DNA of 35,332 nt from Acidobacteriota bacterium (GTDB taxonomy: Bacteria > Acidobacteriota > Vicinamibacteria > Vicinamibacterales > UBA2999): positions 1 to 35,332 of the forward strand of contig JAEUQR010000026.1 of the NCBI GenBank assembly GCA_016789705.1, written 5' to 3'. Under the pieces are notes generated by a model, which was not told the origin of the DNA, ran no database searches, and saw only the letters and a program-made list of their open reading frames with translations. Positions 18,114 to 25,744 of the stretch are shown here, piece after piece. How positions within the stretch are numbered: position 1 is the stretch's first letter; every line of letters begins with the position of its first letter. The position numbers and the translations under genes are program-made.

Positions 18114-18581
18114 ATGCGTACCGTCACCGCCGTTCGCGCCGCCCGTCACACCACGCTTCAGGTCACAACGACCGCCGCCACCGACTTCCTGGACCTCACC
18201 GAGACGCTCGAACGCCTGGTTGCCGATGCCGGCCTCGAGACCGGCCTCGTGAACGTCCAGACGCGTCACACGACCACCGGCCTTCTCGTGAACGAGGGCG
18301 AGCCTCGGCTGCACGACGACTTCCACGCCACGCTCGCGCGCCTGGCGCCACTCGGCGTCGCCTACCGGCACGACGACCTGGCCCGCCGGCCGGATGTGAG
18401 CCCGGACGAGCCACGAAACGGCCACGCGCACTGCCGGGCGCTCGTGCTGGCGTCGTCGGTCTGTCTGAACGTGGCCCACGGGCGGCTGCAACTCGGACGC
18501 TGGCAGCGCGTGTTCCTCGTGGACCTCGACGGTCCGCGCCCCCGCGAACTCTCAGTCGTGACCGTAGGCGACATGTCGTGA
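18114..18581 (+). CDS. YjbQ/UPF0047 family protein (secondary thiamine-phosphate synthase family)
   Basis: 155-aa protein. Family signatures are clear: TRHTTTGLLVNEGEPRL (50-66), HDDL, NGHAHCRALVLASSV (102-116), and GRWQRVFLVDLDGPRPREL near the C-terminus. The family adopts a jelly-roll-like trimer and has weak thiamine-phosphate synthase activity in E. coli, but its physiological role is not settled. GGAGG seven bases before the ATG supports the start. It follows the membrane regulator by 93 bases in the same direction. A GC hairpin lies beyond its stop, facing the convergent PQQ dehydrogenase. Confidence 0.92.
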   Translation: MRTVTAVRAARHTTLQVTTTAATDFLDLTETLERLVADAGLETGLVNVQTRHTTTGLLVNEGEPRLHDDFHATLARLAPLGVAYRHDDLARRPDVSPDEPRNGHAHCRALVLASSVCLNVAHGRLQLGRWQRVFLVDLDGPRPRELSVVTVGDMS

Positions 18582-18646
18582 GCGAGGGCCGCGCGCGCGG
18601 CACGCGCGACGTGTCAGCCGCCGCGTCGCGGGCCCGTACACGACAA

Positions 18647-18675
18647 GAGGCCGGGCCCCGTCGGGACCCGGCCTC
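18647..18675. terminator. GC-rich hairpin between yjbQ-type gene and PQQ dehydrogenase 1
   Basis: Arms GAGGCCGGG (18647-18655) and CCCGGCCTC (18667-18675) pair perfectly over 9 bp, with a possible further 3 bp inside. It sits between two convergent stops and could terminate both transcripts. There is no T-tract. A similar CCGGG-rich hairpin follows the second PQQ dehydrogenase gene. Confidence 0.65.
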
Positions 18676-18706
18676 CTGAATCATCCGGCGTCGCCGCCGC
18701 GTGCCG

Positions 18707-20791
18707 TTACGGCAGCGCCAGCGTCGTGTAGCCGCCGCTCACCGGGAGCACGATGTACTGCTTGCCCTGGTGCATGTAGGTCATCAGGCCATAGGAGCCC
18801 AGGCGCGGCGTCGGCACGGTACCCACGCGCTTGCCGGTCTTCTTGTCGATGGCGAACAGGTTCGGCTTGTTGTCGGCCGTCTGGCCCGACGCGAAGAGCA
18901 GCGTCGAGGTGGCGGCGAGGGCCGGGTGGCCACGACGGCCCCAGTTGGCGTCGAACTGGATGCCCTTCATGAGCGGGTTCGCGCGGAAGTTGTCCTGATC
19001 GCGCTGCGCCATGTCGCCGTGGGGCGTCATCCAGGCGTGGTTGCCGGTGTTCAGGTCGATGGCCACGATGCGGCCGACCGGGCCCTTGAACACGTCGGGG
19101 AAGCCGACGAGCGGGTGGCCCTCAGGCGGCGCCGGCACGCGCGGCAGGCCGCTGCGCATCGGCACCCAGTCGGCCAGCGTCTTGCCGGTCATCTTCGGGT
19201 TGTCGCGTTCCTTCGCCGGGTGCAGCAGCGTGGGCGTGCAGCCGTTGAAGGTCGGGATGAAGATGTAGCCCATCGTCGGGTCCGCGGCGGGCGGCCCGGT
19301 GATGTTCGCGCCACCACCGCCGCCGGGGCAGATGTTGGCCGGGCCCTTGCCCTCGGCGTTGCCGCGGTGCGTGGGCGGTTCGAAGAGGTCCGCGAGCAGC
19401 TCGTACTTCTGCGCCCATTCGAGCGCCGCCTTCTTGATCTCCGGCGTGTAGTCGACGAGGTCGGATTCCTTGCGGCCCTGGAAGTCGTAGGGCGCCGGCT
19501 TCGTCGGGTGGAGCTGCGTCTTGGCGAGCTTCTCGCCCGGCACCTTCGAGGCCTTCGCCGGCTTCTCCACCATCGGCCAGATCGGCTCGCCGGTGTGGCG
19601 GTTGTACGAGTAGAGGTAGGACTGCTTCGTCATCTGGAACAGGCCCGGGATGCGGCGGCCGCCGACGTTCACGTCGAGCAGCACGGGTGCGGTCGGGTTG
19701 TCGTAGTTCCAGATGTCGTGCTTGACCTGCTGCTGGTGCCAGACGCGTTTGCCGGTCTTCACGTCGAGCGCGATGATGCTCGTGCTGAAGAGGTTGTCGC
19801 CCGGACGGAAGCCGCCGTAGTAGTCGATGGTCGCGCCGTTCGTGGGCACGTAGACCAGGCCGCGGGCCGGGTCGGCCGACATCGGCGCCCACGACGAGAC
19901 GTCACCCGTCCAGCGCCACGCGTCGTTCTCCCACGTCTCGTGGCCGAACTCGCCCGGCCGCGGAATGACGTGGAACTTCCACAGGAACTTCCCGGTCTTG
20001 AGGTCGTAGCCCATGATGTCGCCGGGCACGTTCTCGATGCGGGTCTGGTTGTAGCCCTGTTCGGCCGAGTTGCCCACGACCAGCACGTCGTTCACGACGA
20101 TCGGCGGCGACGAGGTGGTGATGTAGCCGAGTTCGAGGGGCAGGCCCTTGAACGCGTCGTACTTCTGCTCGGTCTGCTTCCAGGGCTGCCAGTCGGCGAT
20201 GAGGTCCTTGAGCAGGTCGACCGACCCCGACTTGCCGAAGCCCTGCACCGGCACGGCCTCGCCCCAGCCTTCGATGGGCTTGCCAGTCTTCGCATCCAGC
20301 GCGTGCAGGAAGAAGCCCGGGGTGGTCACGAGCACCACGCTCTTGCCGTTGATCTTCGCGTAGGCCACGCCCTTGCCGTGGTTCGAGCGCATCGAGTACT
20401 CGTGACGCGGCGTCAGTGGTTCCTGGAAGGCCCAGAGGGTCTTGCCGGTGGCCGGGTCGAGCGACACCACGGTGCGGCGCGGGCCCGACACGGTGATGAG
20501 CATGCCGTCCACGTAGATTGGCAGACCGCGGCCGTTGACCTCACCCAGCTCCATGCCGGGCGGCAGGTCACTGCCATTCCACTCCCAGGCGACCTTCAGG
20601 TTGTTGAAGTTCGCGGCGTTGATCTGGTCGTGGGCGGCATACCGGTTGGCGCTGTCGCCACCGGTGATCGTCGTCCAGTCACCCTTCTGCTGGGCATCAC
20701 CCGGCAGTCCGGCCACGGCCACGGAGACGATCACCGCCAGAGCTCCCACCAGAAGGTGGGGCGCCCAGCTGCGTGTAGGTCTATTCATCAT
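18707..20791 (-). CDS. Exported PQQ-dependent dehydrogenase, paralogue 1
   Basis: 694-aa periplasmic quinoprotein of the eight-bladed propeller type. Residues 1-35 form the signal peptide (cleavage near GDAQQ). Propeller strands such as [28 protein letters not shown] and [14 protein letters not shown] are the tryptophan-docking repeats. [14 protein letters not shown] resembles the active-site strand with the catalytic Asp of the membrane glucose dehydrogenase group. I see no CxxCH haem site and no vicinal Cys pair as in methanol dehydrogenase, so electrons must leave through a partner. The substrate is unknown (sugar or alcohol). Two ATGs lie side by side at 20791 and 20788; 20791 aligns with paralogue 2. 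It has its own promoter-like block and a 3' hairpin. Confidence 0.9.
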   Translation of the reverse strand: MMNRPTRSWAPHLLVGALAVIVSVAVAGLPGDAQQKGDWTTITGGDSANRYAAHDQINAANFNNLKVAWEWNGSDLPPGMELGEVNGRGLPIYVDGMLITVSGPRRTVVSLDPATGKTLWAFQEPLTPRHEYSMRSNHGKGVAYAKINGKSVVLVTTPGFFLHALDAKTGKPIEGWGEAVPVQGFGKSGSVDLLKDLIADWQPWKQTEQKYDAFKGLPLELGYITTSSPPIVVNDVLVVGNSAEQGYNQTRIENVPGDIMGYDLKTGKFLWKFHVIPRPGEFGHETWENDAWRWTGDVSSWAPMSADPARGLVYVPTNGATIDYYGGFRPGDNLFSTSIIALDVKTGKRVWHQQQVKHDIWNYDNPTAPVLLDVNVGGRRIPGLFQMTKQSYLYSYNRHTGEPIWPMVEKPAKASKVPGEKLAKTQLHPTKPAPYDFQGRKESDLVDYTPEIKKAALEWAQKYELLADLFEPPTHRGNAEGKGPANICPGGGGGANITGPPAADPTMGYIFIPTFNGCTPTLLHPAKERDNPKMTGKTLADWVPMRSGLPRVPAPPEGHPLVGFPDVFKGPVGRIVAIDLNTGNHAWMTPHGDMAQRDQDNFRANPLMKGIQFDANWGRRGHPALAATSTLLFASGQTADNKPNLFAIDKKTGKRVGTVPTPRLGSYGLMTYMHQGKQYIVLPVSGGYTTLALP

Positions 20792-20837
20792 GAGTCACTG
20801 AGCTCCCAGAATCGGGGACGTCCGAAAAACCGCGCAA

Positions 20838-20870
20838 GGATGGCCCGGCGGCCCGGCTCTTGTCAACCGC
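20838..20870 (-). promoter_or_regulatory. Promoter-like block upstream of PQQ dehydrogenase 1
   Basis: A 33-base block identical at 27 positions to the one before paralogue 2. On the minus strand it carries a perfect TTGACA (20861-20866), then after 17 bases CCATCC (20838-20843) where a -10 box would lie. The block ends 47 bases from the start codon, exactly as in paralogue 2. The -35 is convincing; the -10 is poor by sigma-70 standards, so an activator or another sigma factor may be involved. Confidence 0.6.
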
Positions 20871-20887
20871 TGCCCCCGTACAGACCA

Positions 20888-20920
20888 CGGGCCGGGTGCC
20901 CCCAAAGGACACCCGGCCCG
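20888..20920. terminator. GC-rich hairpin after PQQ dehydrogenase 2
   Basis: Arms CGGGCCGGGT (20888-20897) and ACCCGGCCCG (20911-20920) pair perfectly over 10 bp. It lies 38 bases beyond the stop of paralogue 2 and just upstream of the promoter block of paralogue 1. This separates the two genes into individual transcripts. No T-tract follows. Confidence 0.65.
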
Positions 20921-20957
20921 GTGGAGTCTGCGCCCGCCGGCCGGCGGGACGCCAGCC

Positions 20958-23045
20958 TTACGGCAGCGCCACGGCCGTGTAGCCGCCGCTCACCGGAATC
21001 ACCACGTACTGCTTGCCCTGGTGCAGGTAGGTCATCAGGCCGTAGCCGCCAACCCGCGGCACCGCCACGGCACCCACGCGCTTGCCGGTCTGCTTGTCGA
21101 TGCCGAAGAGCTGCGGCTTGTTGTCCGCCGTCTGCCCGCTGGCGAGCAGCAGCGTCGACGTGGCCGCCATCGCCGCCTGGCCACGCCGGCCGACGTTGGT
21201 ATCGAAGGTCAGCCCCTTCATCAACGGCTGGTTCCGGAACGCTTCCTGATCGCGCGCCGGCGTATCGCCGTGCGGCACCATCCACAGGTGCTCGCCGCGG
21301 TTCATGTCGATGGCCACGATGCGGCCCACCGGCCCCTTGAAGAGCGACGGGAAGCCGAGCAGCGGGTCACCTTCCGTCGGCGCCGGGGCGCGCGGCAGAC
21401 CGCTGCGCATCGGCACCCAGTCGGCCAGCGTCTTGCCGGTCATCTTGTCGTTGTCGCGCTCCTTGGCCGGGTGCAGCAGCGTGGGCGAGCACCCGTCGTA
21501 GGCAGTGACGAAGATGATGCCGGTCGTCGGATCCGCCGCCGGCGGCCCGGTGATGTTCGCGCCGCCGTTACCGCCCGGGCAGATGTTCGCCGGGCCGCGA
21601 CCTTCGGCGTTGCCACGGTGGCGCGGCGGCTCGAAGAGTTCCGCGAGCAGATCGAGTTCCTTCACGCGCGCCAGCGCCAGGCGCTTCACTTCCGGCGTGT
21701 AGTCGATGACGTCGGCCTCGCCGCGGCCGAGCGCATCCCAGGGCTTCGGCTTCGACGGGTGGAACTGCGTCTTGGCCAGCTTCTCACCCGGCACCTTCGA
21801 CTGCGGCGCCGGCTTCTCGACCATCGGCCAGAGCGGCTCGCCGGTGTGACGGTTGTACGAGTAGACGTACGGCTGCTTGGTGATCTGCACCAGGCTCGGG
21901 ACGCGGCGGCCGCCCACATTGAGATCGAGCAGCATCGGCGCCGTCGGCACGTCGTAGTTCCAGATGTCGTGCTTGACCAGCTGCTGGTGCCACACGCGCT
22001 TGCCGGTCTTCACGTCGAGCGCGAGGATGCTCGTGCTGAAGAGGTTGTCACCGGGACGGAAGCCGCCGTAGTAGTCGATGGTGGCGCCGTTGGTCGGGAT
22101 GTAGACCAGGCCGCGCGAGGGGTCGGCCGACATCGGCGCCCACGACGAGATGTCGCCGGTCGTGCGCCACGCATCGTTCTCCCACGTGTCGTGGCCGAAC
22201 TCGCCCGGACGCGGCAGCACGTGGAACTTCCACAGGAACTTGCCGGTCTTGAGGTCGTAGCCGAGGATGTCGCCGGGGATGTTCTCGATGCGGGTCTGGT
22301 TGTAGCCCTGCTCGGCCGAGTTGCCGACGACGAGGACGTCGTTCACGACGATCGGCGGCGAGCTCGTGGTGACATAGCCTAGTTCGAGGGGCAGGCCCTT
22401 GACCGGGTCGTACTTCTGTTCGGTCTGCTTCCAGGGCTGCCAGTCGGCGATGATGTCCTTCAGCATGTCGACCGAGCCCGACTTGCCGAAGCCGGGCACC
22501 GGCACGGCTTCGCCCCAGCCCTCGATGGGCTTGCCGGTCTTCGCGTCGAGCGCGTGCAGGAAGAAGCCCGGCGTCGTGACCAGCACGACACCCTTGCCGT
22601 TGATCTTCGTGTAGACGACGCCCTTGCCGTGGTTCGAGCGCATCGAGTAGTCGTGGCGCGGCGTGGTGGGTTCCTGGAACGCCCACAGCGTCTTGCCGGT
22701 GGCCGGGTCGAGCGACAGCACCGTACGGCGCGGTCCCGACACCGTGAACAGCATGCCGTCGGCGTAGATGGGCAGGCCGCGCGCGTTGATCTCACCGATC
22801 TCCACGCCGGCGTCGCTGCCGTTCCACTCCCAGGCCACCTTCAGCGAGTTGAAGTTCTGGGCGTTGATCTGATCGAGGGCCGAATAGCGTGTGCTGGTGT
22901 CGCCACCGGTGATCCCGGGCCACTCGCCCTTCTGCTGGGCCTGCTGGGCGTCGCCCAGGAGCCCGGCGACCACCACGGCCACGGCCACCGCGAGTGCGGC
23001 GACGAGGGCGCGGGGCGCCCAGCTGCGCGTCAATCTCTTCGTCAT
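20958..23045 (-). CDS. Exported PQQ-dependent dehydrogenase, paralogue 2
   Basis: 695-aa periplasmic quinoprotein aligning end to end with paralogue 1 (shared, for example, [56 protein letters not shown]). Signal peptide at 1-35 ([14 protein letters not shown], then a hydrophobic core and GDAQQ). [14 protein letters not shown] is the presumed catalytic strand. There is no CxxCH and no adjacent Cys pair. Differences cluster in the segment after [10 protein letters not shown], in the stretch before LFEPP, and near the C-terminus, so the substrates may differ. Its start is divergent from the NqrB/RnfD-like gene. It ends in its own hairpin. Confidence 0.9.
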   Translation of the reverse strand: MTKRLTRSWAPRALVAALAVAVAVVVAGLLGDAQQAQQKGEWPGITGGDTSTRYSALDQINAQNFNSLKVAWEWNGSDAGVEIGEINARGLPIYADGMLFTVSGPRRTVLSLDPATGKTLWAFQEPTTPRHDYSMRSNHGKGVVYTKINGKGVVLVTTPGFFLHALDAKTGKPIEGWGEAVPVPGFGKSGSVDMLKDIIADWQPWKQTEQKYDPVKGLPLELGYVTTSSPPIVVNDVLVVGNSAEQGYNQTRIENIPGDILGYDLKTGKFLWKFHVLPRPGEFGHDTWENDAWRTTGDISSWAPMSADPSRGLVYIPTNGATIDYYGGFRPGDNLFSTSILALDVKTGKRVWHQQLVKHDIWNYDVPTAPMLLDLNVGGRRVPSLVQITKQPYVYSYNRHTGEPLWPMVEKPAPQSKVPGEKLAKTQFHPSKPKPWDALGRGEADVIDYTPEVKRLALARVKELDLLAELFEPPRHRGNAEGRGPANICPGGNGGANITGPPAADPTTGIIFVTAYDGCSPTLLHPAKERDNDKMTGKTLADWVPMRSGLPRAPAPTEGDPLLGFPSLFKGPVGRIVAIDMNRGEHLWMVPHGDTPARDQEAFRNQPLMKGLTFDTNVGRRGQAAMAATSTLLLASGQTADNKPQLFGIDKQTGKRVGAVAVPRVGGYGLMTYLHQGKQYVVIPVSGGYTAVALP

Positions 23046-23091
23046 GTGTAGGGGTGCTCCAGAACCTGAGTCTTCCAGTTAGAACGGGACA

Positions 23092-23124
23092 GGATTGCCC
23101 GGCCGTCCCGTGCTTGTCAACCGC
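23092..23124 (-). promoter_or_regulatory. Promoter-like block upstream of PQQ dehydrogenase 2
   Basis: Matches the block upstream of paralogue 1 at 27 of 33 positions. TTGACA lies at 23115-23120 on the minus strand, a 17-base spacer follows, then CAATCC at 23092-23097. The distance to the ATG (47 bases) is the same as for paralogue 1. It lies on the opposite strand just upstream of the divergent membrane-protein gene, and may therefore influence both directions. Confidence 0.6.
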
Positions 23125-23178
23125 GCCACGGGCCCGGTTGCATGGAGCCGAGGCCGGGTGGTACAAGCAGGCAGACAC

Positions 23179-24786
23179 GTGGCCTCCACTCCTGCCTCGA
23201 CACGCTCCTCGCGTCAGACGCACGCTGCCGCTCCCTCGTCGGCCGCCGGCTCGCCGGGCCCGGCCAACTTCGCCGTCCCGCTGGGCCTGACCATCGGCCT
23301 GCTGGCCATGACCCTGGTGGGCCGCGTGCACGACAACCGCGCGCTGACGCTCGCCTTCTGGGGCGCCGGCGGGGTGCTCCTGCTCTGGCAGGCGCTGCTC
23401 TTCCTGCGCACCGGGGGGAACGTCCCTGGCTTCGTGCGGACCGAGCCGCGGCCCCAGCACTACATCCAGATGTGCTGCCACCTCGGGGTGTACAGCTACT
23501 GGGGGTACTACTGGGCGCCGGTCTACCCCTACATGCCCCTGCTCTTCGCGCAGGTGCTCTTCGCCTACACCCTCGACACGCTGCTCTGCTGGACGCGCAA
23601 GCGTCCCTTCGGCGTCGGATTCGGCCCGTTCCCGATCGTCTTCAGCACGAACCTCTTCCTGTGGTTCAGGGACGACTGGTTCGCCTTCCAGTTCCTGCTC
23701 ATCGCCGCGGGCTTCCTCGGCAAGGCCTTCATCCAGTGGGAGCGCGACGGGCGCCGCGGCCACATCTTCAACCCTTCGGCCTTCGCGCTGGCGATCTTCT
23801 CGCTCGTCCTCATCCTGACCGGCTCGACCTCGATCACGTGGGCACAGGAGATCAACACCACGTTCGCGCTCGGTCCGCGCATCTATCTGGTGCTGTTCCT
23901 CATCGGCCTGGTCGTGATGTACAACTTCTCGACCACCTACGTCACAGCCTCGGCGGCGGCGACGCTCTTCGGGCTGAGCGCGCTCTACGGCGCCGCGACC
24001 GGCGTGCCGTACTTCATCGACGCCGAGATCCCGTCGGCGGTGTTCCTCGGCCTGCACCTGCTCGTGACCGACCCGTCGACGTCGCCGCACACGCCGCTCG
24101 GGCGCGTCATCTTCGGCGTGGCCTACGGCGCCGGGGTGTTCGGCCTGTACGCGCTGCTCGGCGCGCTGGGTGTGCCGACCTTCTACGACAAGCTCCTCTG
24201 CGTGCCGCTGCTCAACCTGCTCGTGCCGTCGATCGACCGGCTGGTCACGCGCATCGGCGAGCGGTCGTTCGTCACGTGGCTGGGGCTCCAGCCACCGCTC
24301 GGCTCACGGAACCTCGCGCACATGGCCGCGTGGATCGTGTTCTTCGGCGTGATGACCTTCGCCGGCCGCACCGACGGGATGCACCGCGGCGACGCGCTGC
24401 CCTTCTGGGCGGAGGCGTGCGAGGCCAACCGCCCGCAGGCCTGCGCCAGGCTGCTGCGCATCGAAGGCAGCTACTGCACCGACAATGCCGGCTGGGCGTG
24501 CAACGAGCTGGGCCGCCACTACCTCGAAGGCCGGCTCGTGCCGGCCGACCCCGAGCGTGCGAACGCCTACTTCGCGCGTGCCTGCGAAGGACGCTTCCAG
24601 CCCGGCTGCCTCAACCTGCTCGACAGCGCCACGCCGGCCGCCGCCAATCCGCGCGCCTTCGACCTCCGGCTACTCGTGCGTGAAGGCGGGCTGAACCTCA
24701 CCGACATGCCCGAACCGGAATTGTACGCGCGCGCGTGCCGCCACGGCTGGTCGTTCGCGTGCGACAAGACGGCGGCATCCCGATGA
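23179..24786 (+). CDS. NqrB/RnfD-like membrane protein with C-terminal Cys-paired Sel1-like repeats
   Basis: With the GTG at 23179 it has 535 aa. An in-frame ATG at 23095 is also open, but it overlaps the divergent promoter block, so I prefer 23179; the start is uncertain. About ten hydrophobic segments fill residues 32-396. HIFNPSAFALAIF (195-207) and LLVTDPSTSPHTPLGRVIFG (294-313) are hallmarks of the NQR2/RnfD/RnfE family, quinone/flavin-handling subunits of ion-pumping oxidoreductases. I see no SGAT flavinylation site. After the last segment comes a soluble tail with Cys414/422, 433/441, 469/477 and 520/528, each pair 8 apart, in helical Sel1-like repeats (RACEGRFQPGC). The stop overlaps the next start (ATGA). 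The other Nqr/Rnf subunits are absent here. Confidence 0.82.
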   Translation: MASTPASTRSSRQTHAAAPSSAAGSPGPANFAVPLGLTIGLLAMTLVGRVHDNRALTLAFWGAGGVLLLWQALLFLRTGGNVPGFVRTEPRPQHYIQMCCHLGVYSYWGYYWAPVYPYMPLLFAQVLFAYTLDTLLCWTRKRPFGVGFGPFPIVFSTNLFLWFRDDWFAFQFLLIAAGFLGKAFIQWERDGRRGHIFNPSAFALAIFSLVLILTGSTSITWAQEINTTFALGPRIYLVLFLIGLVVMYNFSTTYVTASAAATLFGLSALYGAATGVPYFIDAEIPSAVFLGLHLLVTDPSTSPHTPLGRVIFGVAYGAGVFGLYALLGALGVPTFYDKLLCVPLLNLLVPSIDRLVTRIGERSFVTWLGLQPPLGSRNLAHMAAWIVFFGVMTFAGRTDGMHRGDALPFWAEACEANRPQACARLLRIEGSYCTDNAGWACNELGRHYLEGRLVPADPERANAYFARACEGRFQPGCLNLLDSATPAAANPRAFDLRLLVREGGLNLTDMPEPELYARACRHGWSFACDKTAASR

Positions 24787-25658
24787 TCGCGCCGTCGCGG
24801 TCCGGCCAGACGGTCCTGGCCCTGGCCTTCGTGGCCGGTCTCGGCGTGGCACTCGGCGCCCGCCAGACCCCGCCCGCCGCGCCGGCAGCACCGCCAGCCG
24901 CCGCCGCTCCCGACCTCGGCGGCTTCGTCGAGATTCCCGGTGGCCCGTTCACGATGGGCGCCGGCCCGGCGACCTCGCCCGGCGCCTTCGACAACGAACG
25001 CTGGTCCGCCGCGAGCGCGGAGGGCAGCGTCGACGTGCCGGCGTTCTACATCGCGCGCCGGGAAGTCACGGTCGCGGAGTTCGCGGCCTTCGCGCAGGCC
25101 ACCGGATGGAAGGCCGAGCCGCGGGCGCTTGCCGCTCGCGCCGACCTGCCGGTGACGCTCGTCGGCTGGACCGATGCCGTGGCCTACACTCGCTGGCTGA
25201 CGGCGTCGCTCGCCGCGTCGCCCGCGGCGCCGACGCGGCTCGCGCAGCTCCTGCGCGAGGGGTGGCGCGTGACGCTCCCCACCGAAGCGCAGTGGGAGAA
25301 GGCCGCCCGCGGCACCGACCGCCGCGTGTATCCGTGGGGCAACGACCTGCGCCACGAGCTCGCGACCTTCGAGGCCGCCGGCCCGACGCCGGCCGGCGCG
25401 CGGGCCTGCCCCGACTGCGCCCACGGGCTGACGGACATGGCCGGCAACGTCTGGGAGTGGACGCGCAGTCCCTATCAGCCGTACCCCTACGACGAGGCCG
25501 ACGACAGAGCCGGCCTCGACGCCGATGCGCTCTGGGTGATGCGCGGCGGCGGGTTCGCCGATCCTGCGCGGCTCATCAGGACGACCGCGCGCGGCGCCGC
25601 CGAGCCGGGAGCGCGACGTCCGTTCATCGGCTTCCGCGTCGCCCTCGTCCGCCGCTAG
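24783..25658 (+). CDS. Exported SUMF1-fold (formylglycine-enzyme-like) protein lacking the catalytic cysteines
   Basis: 291 aa from the ATG at 24783, which overlaps the previous stop (ATGA). A hydrophobic N-terminus (VLALAFVAGLGVALGA) and a Pro/Ala linker to about residue 45 suggest export or membrane anchoring. The FGE/SUMF1 fold is clear: VEIPGGPFTMGAG (49-61), REVTVAEFAAF (93-103), LPTEAQWEKAARG (165-177), YPWGN, GNVWEW (221-226), RGGGF (254-258) and GFRV (283-286). True formylglycine-generating enzymes have two copper-binding cysteines after the RGGS motif; here those positions are Asp260 and Ile265. Sulfatase activation is therefore unlikely. A separate CPDC (209-212) is the only Cys pair. 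It is probably a partner or binding subunit of the upstream membrane protein; the role is unknown. Confidence 0.85.
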   Translation: MIAPSRSGQTVLALAFVAGLGVALGARQTPPAAPAAPPAAAAPDLGGFVEIPGGPFTMGAGPATSPGAFDNERWSAASAEGSVDVPAFYIARREVTVAEFAAFAQATGWKAEPRALAARADLPVTLVGWTDAVAYTRWLTASLAASPAAPTRLAQLLREGWRVTLPTEAQWEKAARGTDRRVYPWGNDLRHELATFEAAGPTPAGARACPDCAHGLTDMAGNVWEWTRSPYQPYPYDEADDRAGLDADALWVMRGGGFADPARLIRTTARGAAEPGARRPFIGFRVALVRR

Positions 25659-25680
25659 CGGCCGCCCTCGAGCGCGGCCG
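25659..25680 (+). terminator. Hairpin directly after the SUMF1-fold gene
   Basis: CGGCCGC (25659-25665) and GCGGCCG (25674-25680) form a perfect 7-bp stem with an 8-base loop, beginning at the base after the stop codon. There is no T-run. It may end the two-gene transcript before the glutamate-synthase-like gene. Confidence 0.5.
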
Positions 25681-25744
25681 GGTGCCGCTGCGCCTTTCTG
25701 CACGGCCCCCTGCGCCGCCGCCGCGCCCGGCCGATTGCTAAGCC

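Noticed and set aside
18701..21340. Plus-strand open frame of almost 880 codons opposite the PQQ dehydrogenases
   Set aside because: Antisense shadow of two unmistakable PQQ propeller genes. Its composition is low in hydrophobic domains and no family motif is visible.
18707..23045. PQQ genes as methanol dehydrogenase or quinohaemoprotein alcohol dehydrogenase
   Set aside because: No adjacent Cys-Cys pair and no CxxCH haem motif in either; the glucose-dehydrogenase-like HDIWNYD strand fits better.
23095..23178. N-terminal extension of the NqrB/RnfD-like gene from the ATG at 23095
   Set aside because: It overlaps the conserved promoter block of the divergent PQQ gene, and its translation is Arg/Pro-rich with no family similarity. 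The GTG at 23179 is the likelier start.
24783..25658. Annotation as active formylglycine-generating enzyme
   Set aside because: Both catalytic Cys positions are replaced (Asp260, Ile265) and no sulfatase is present in the window.
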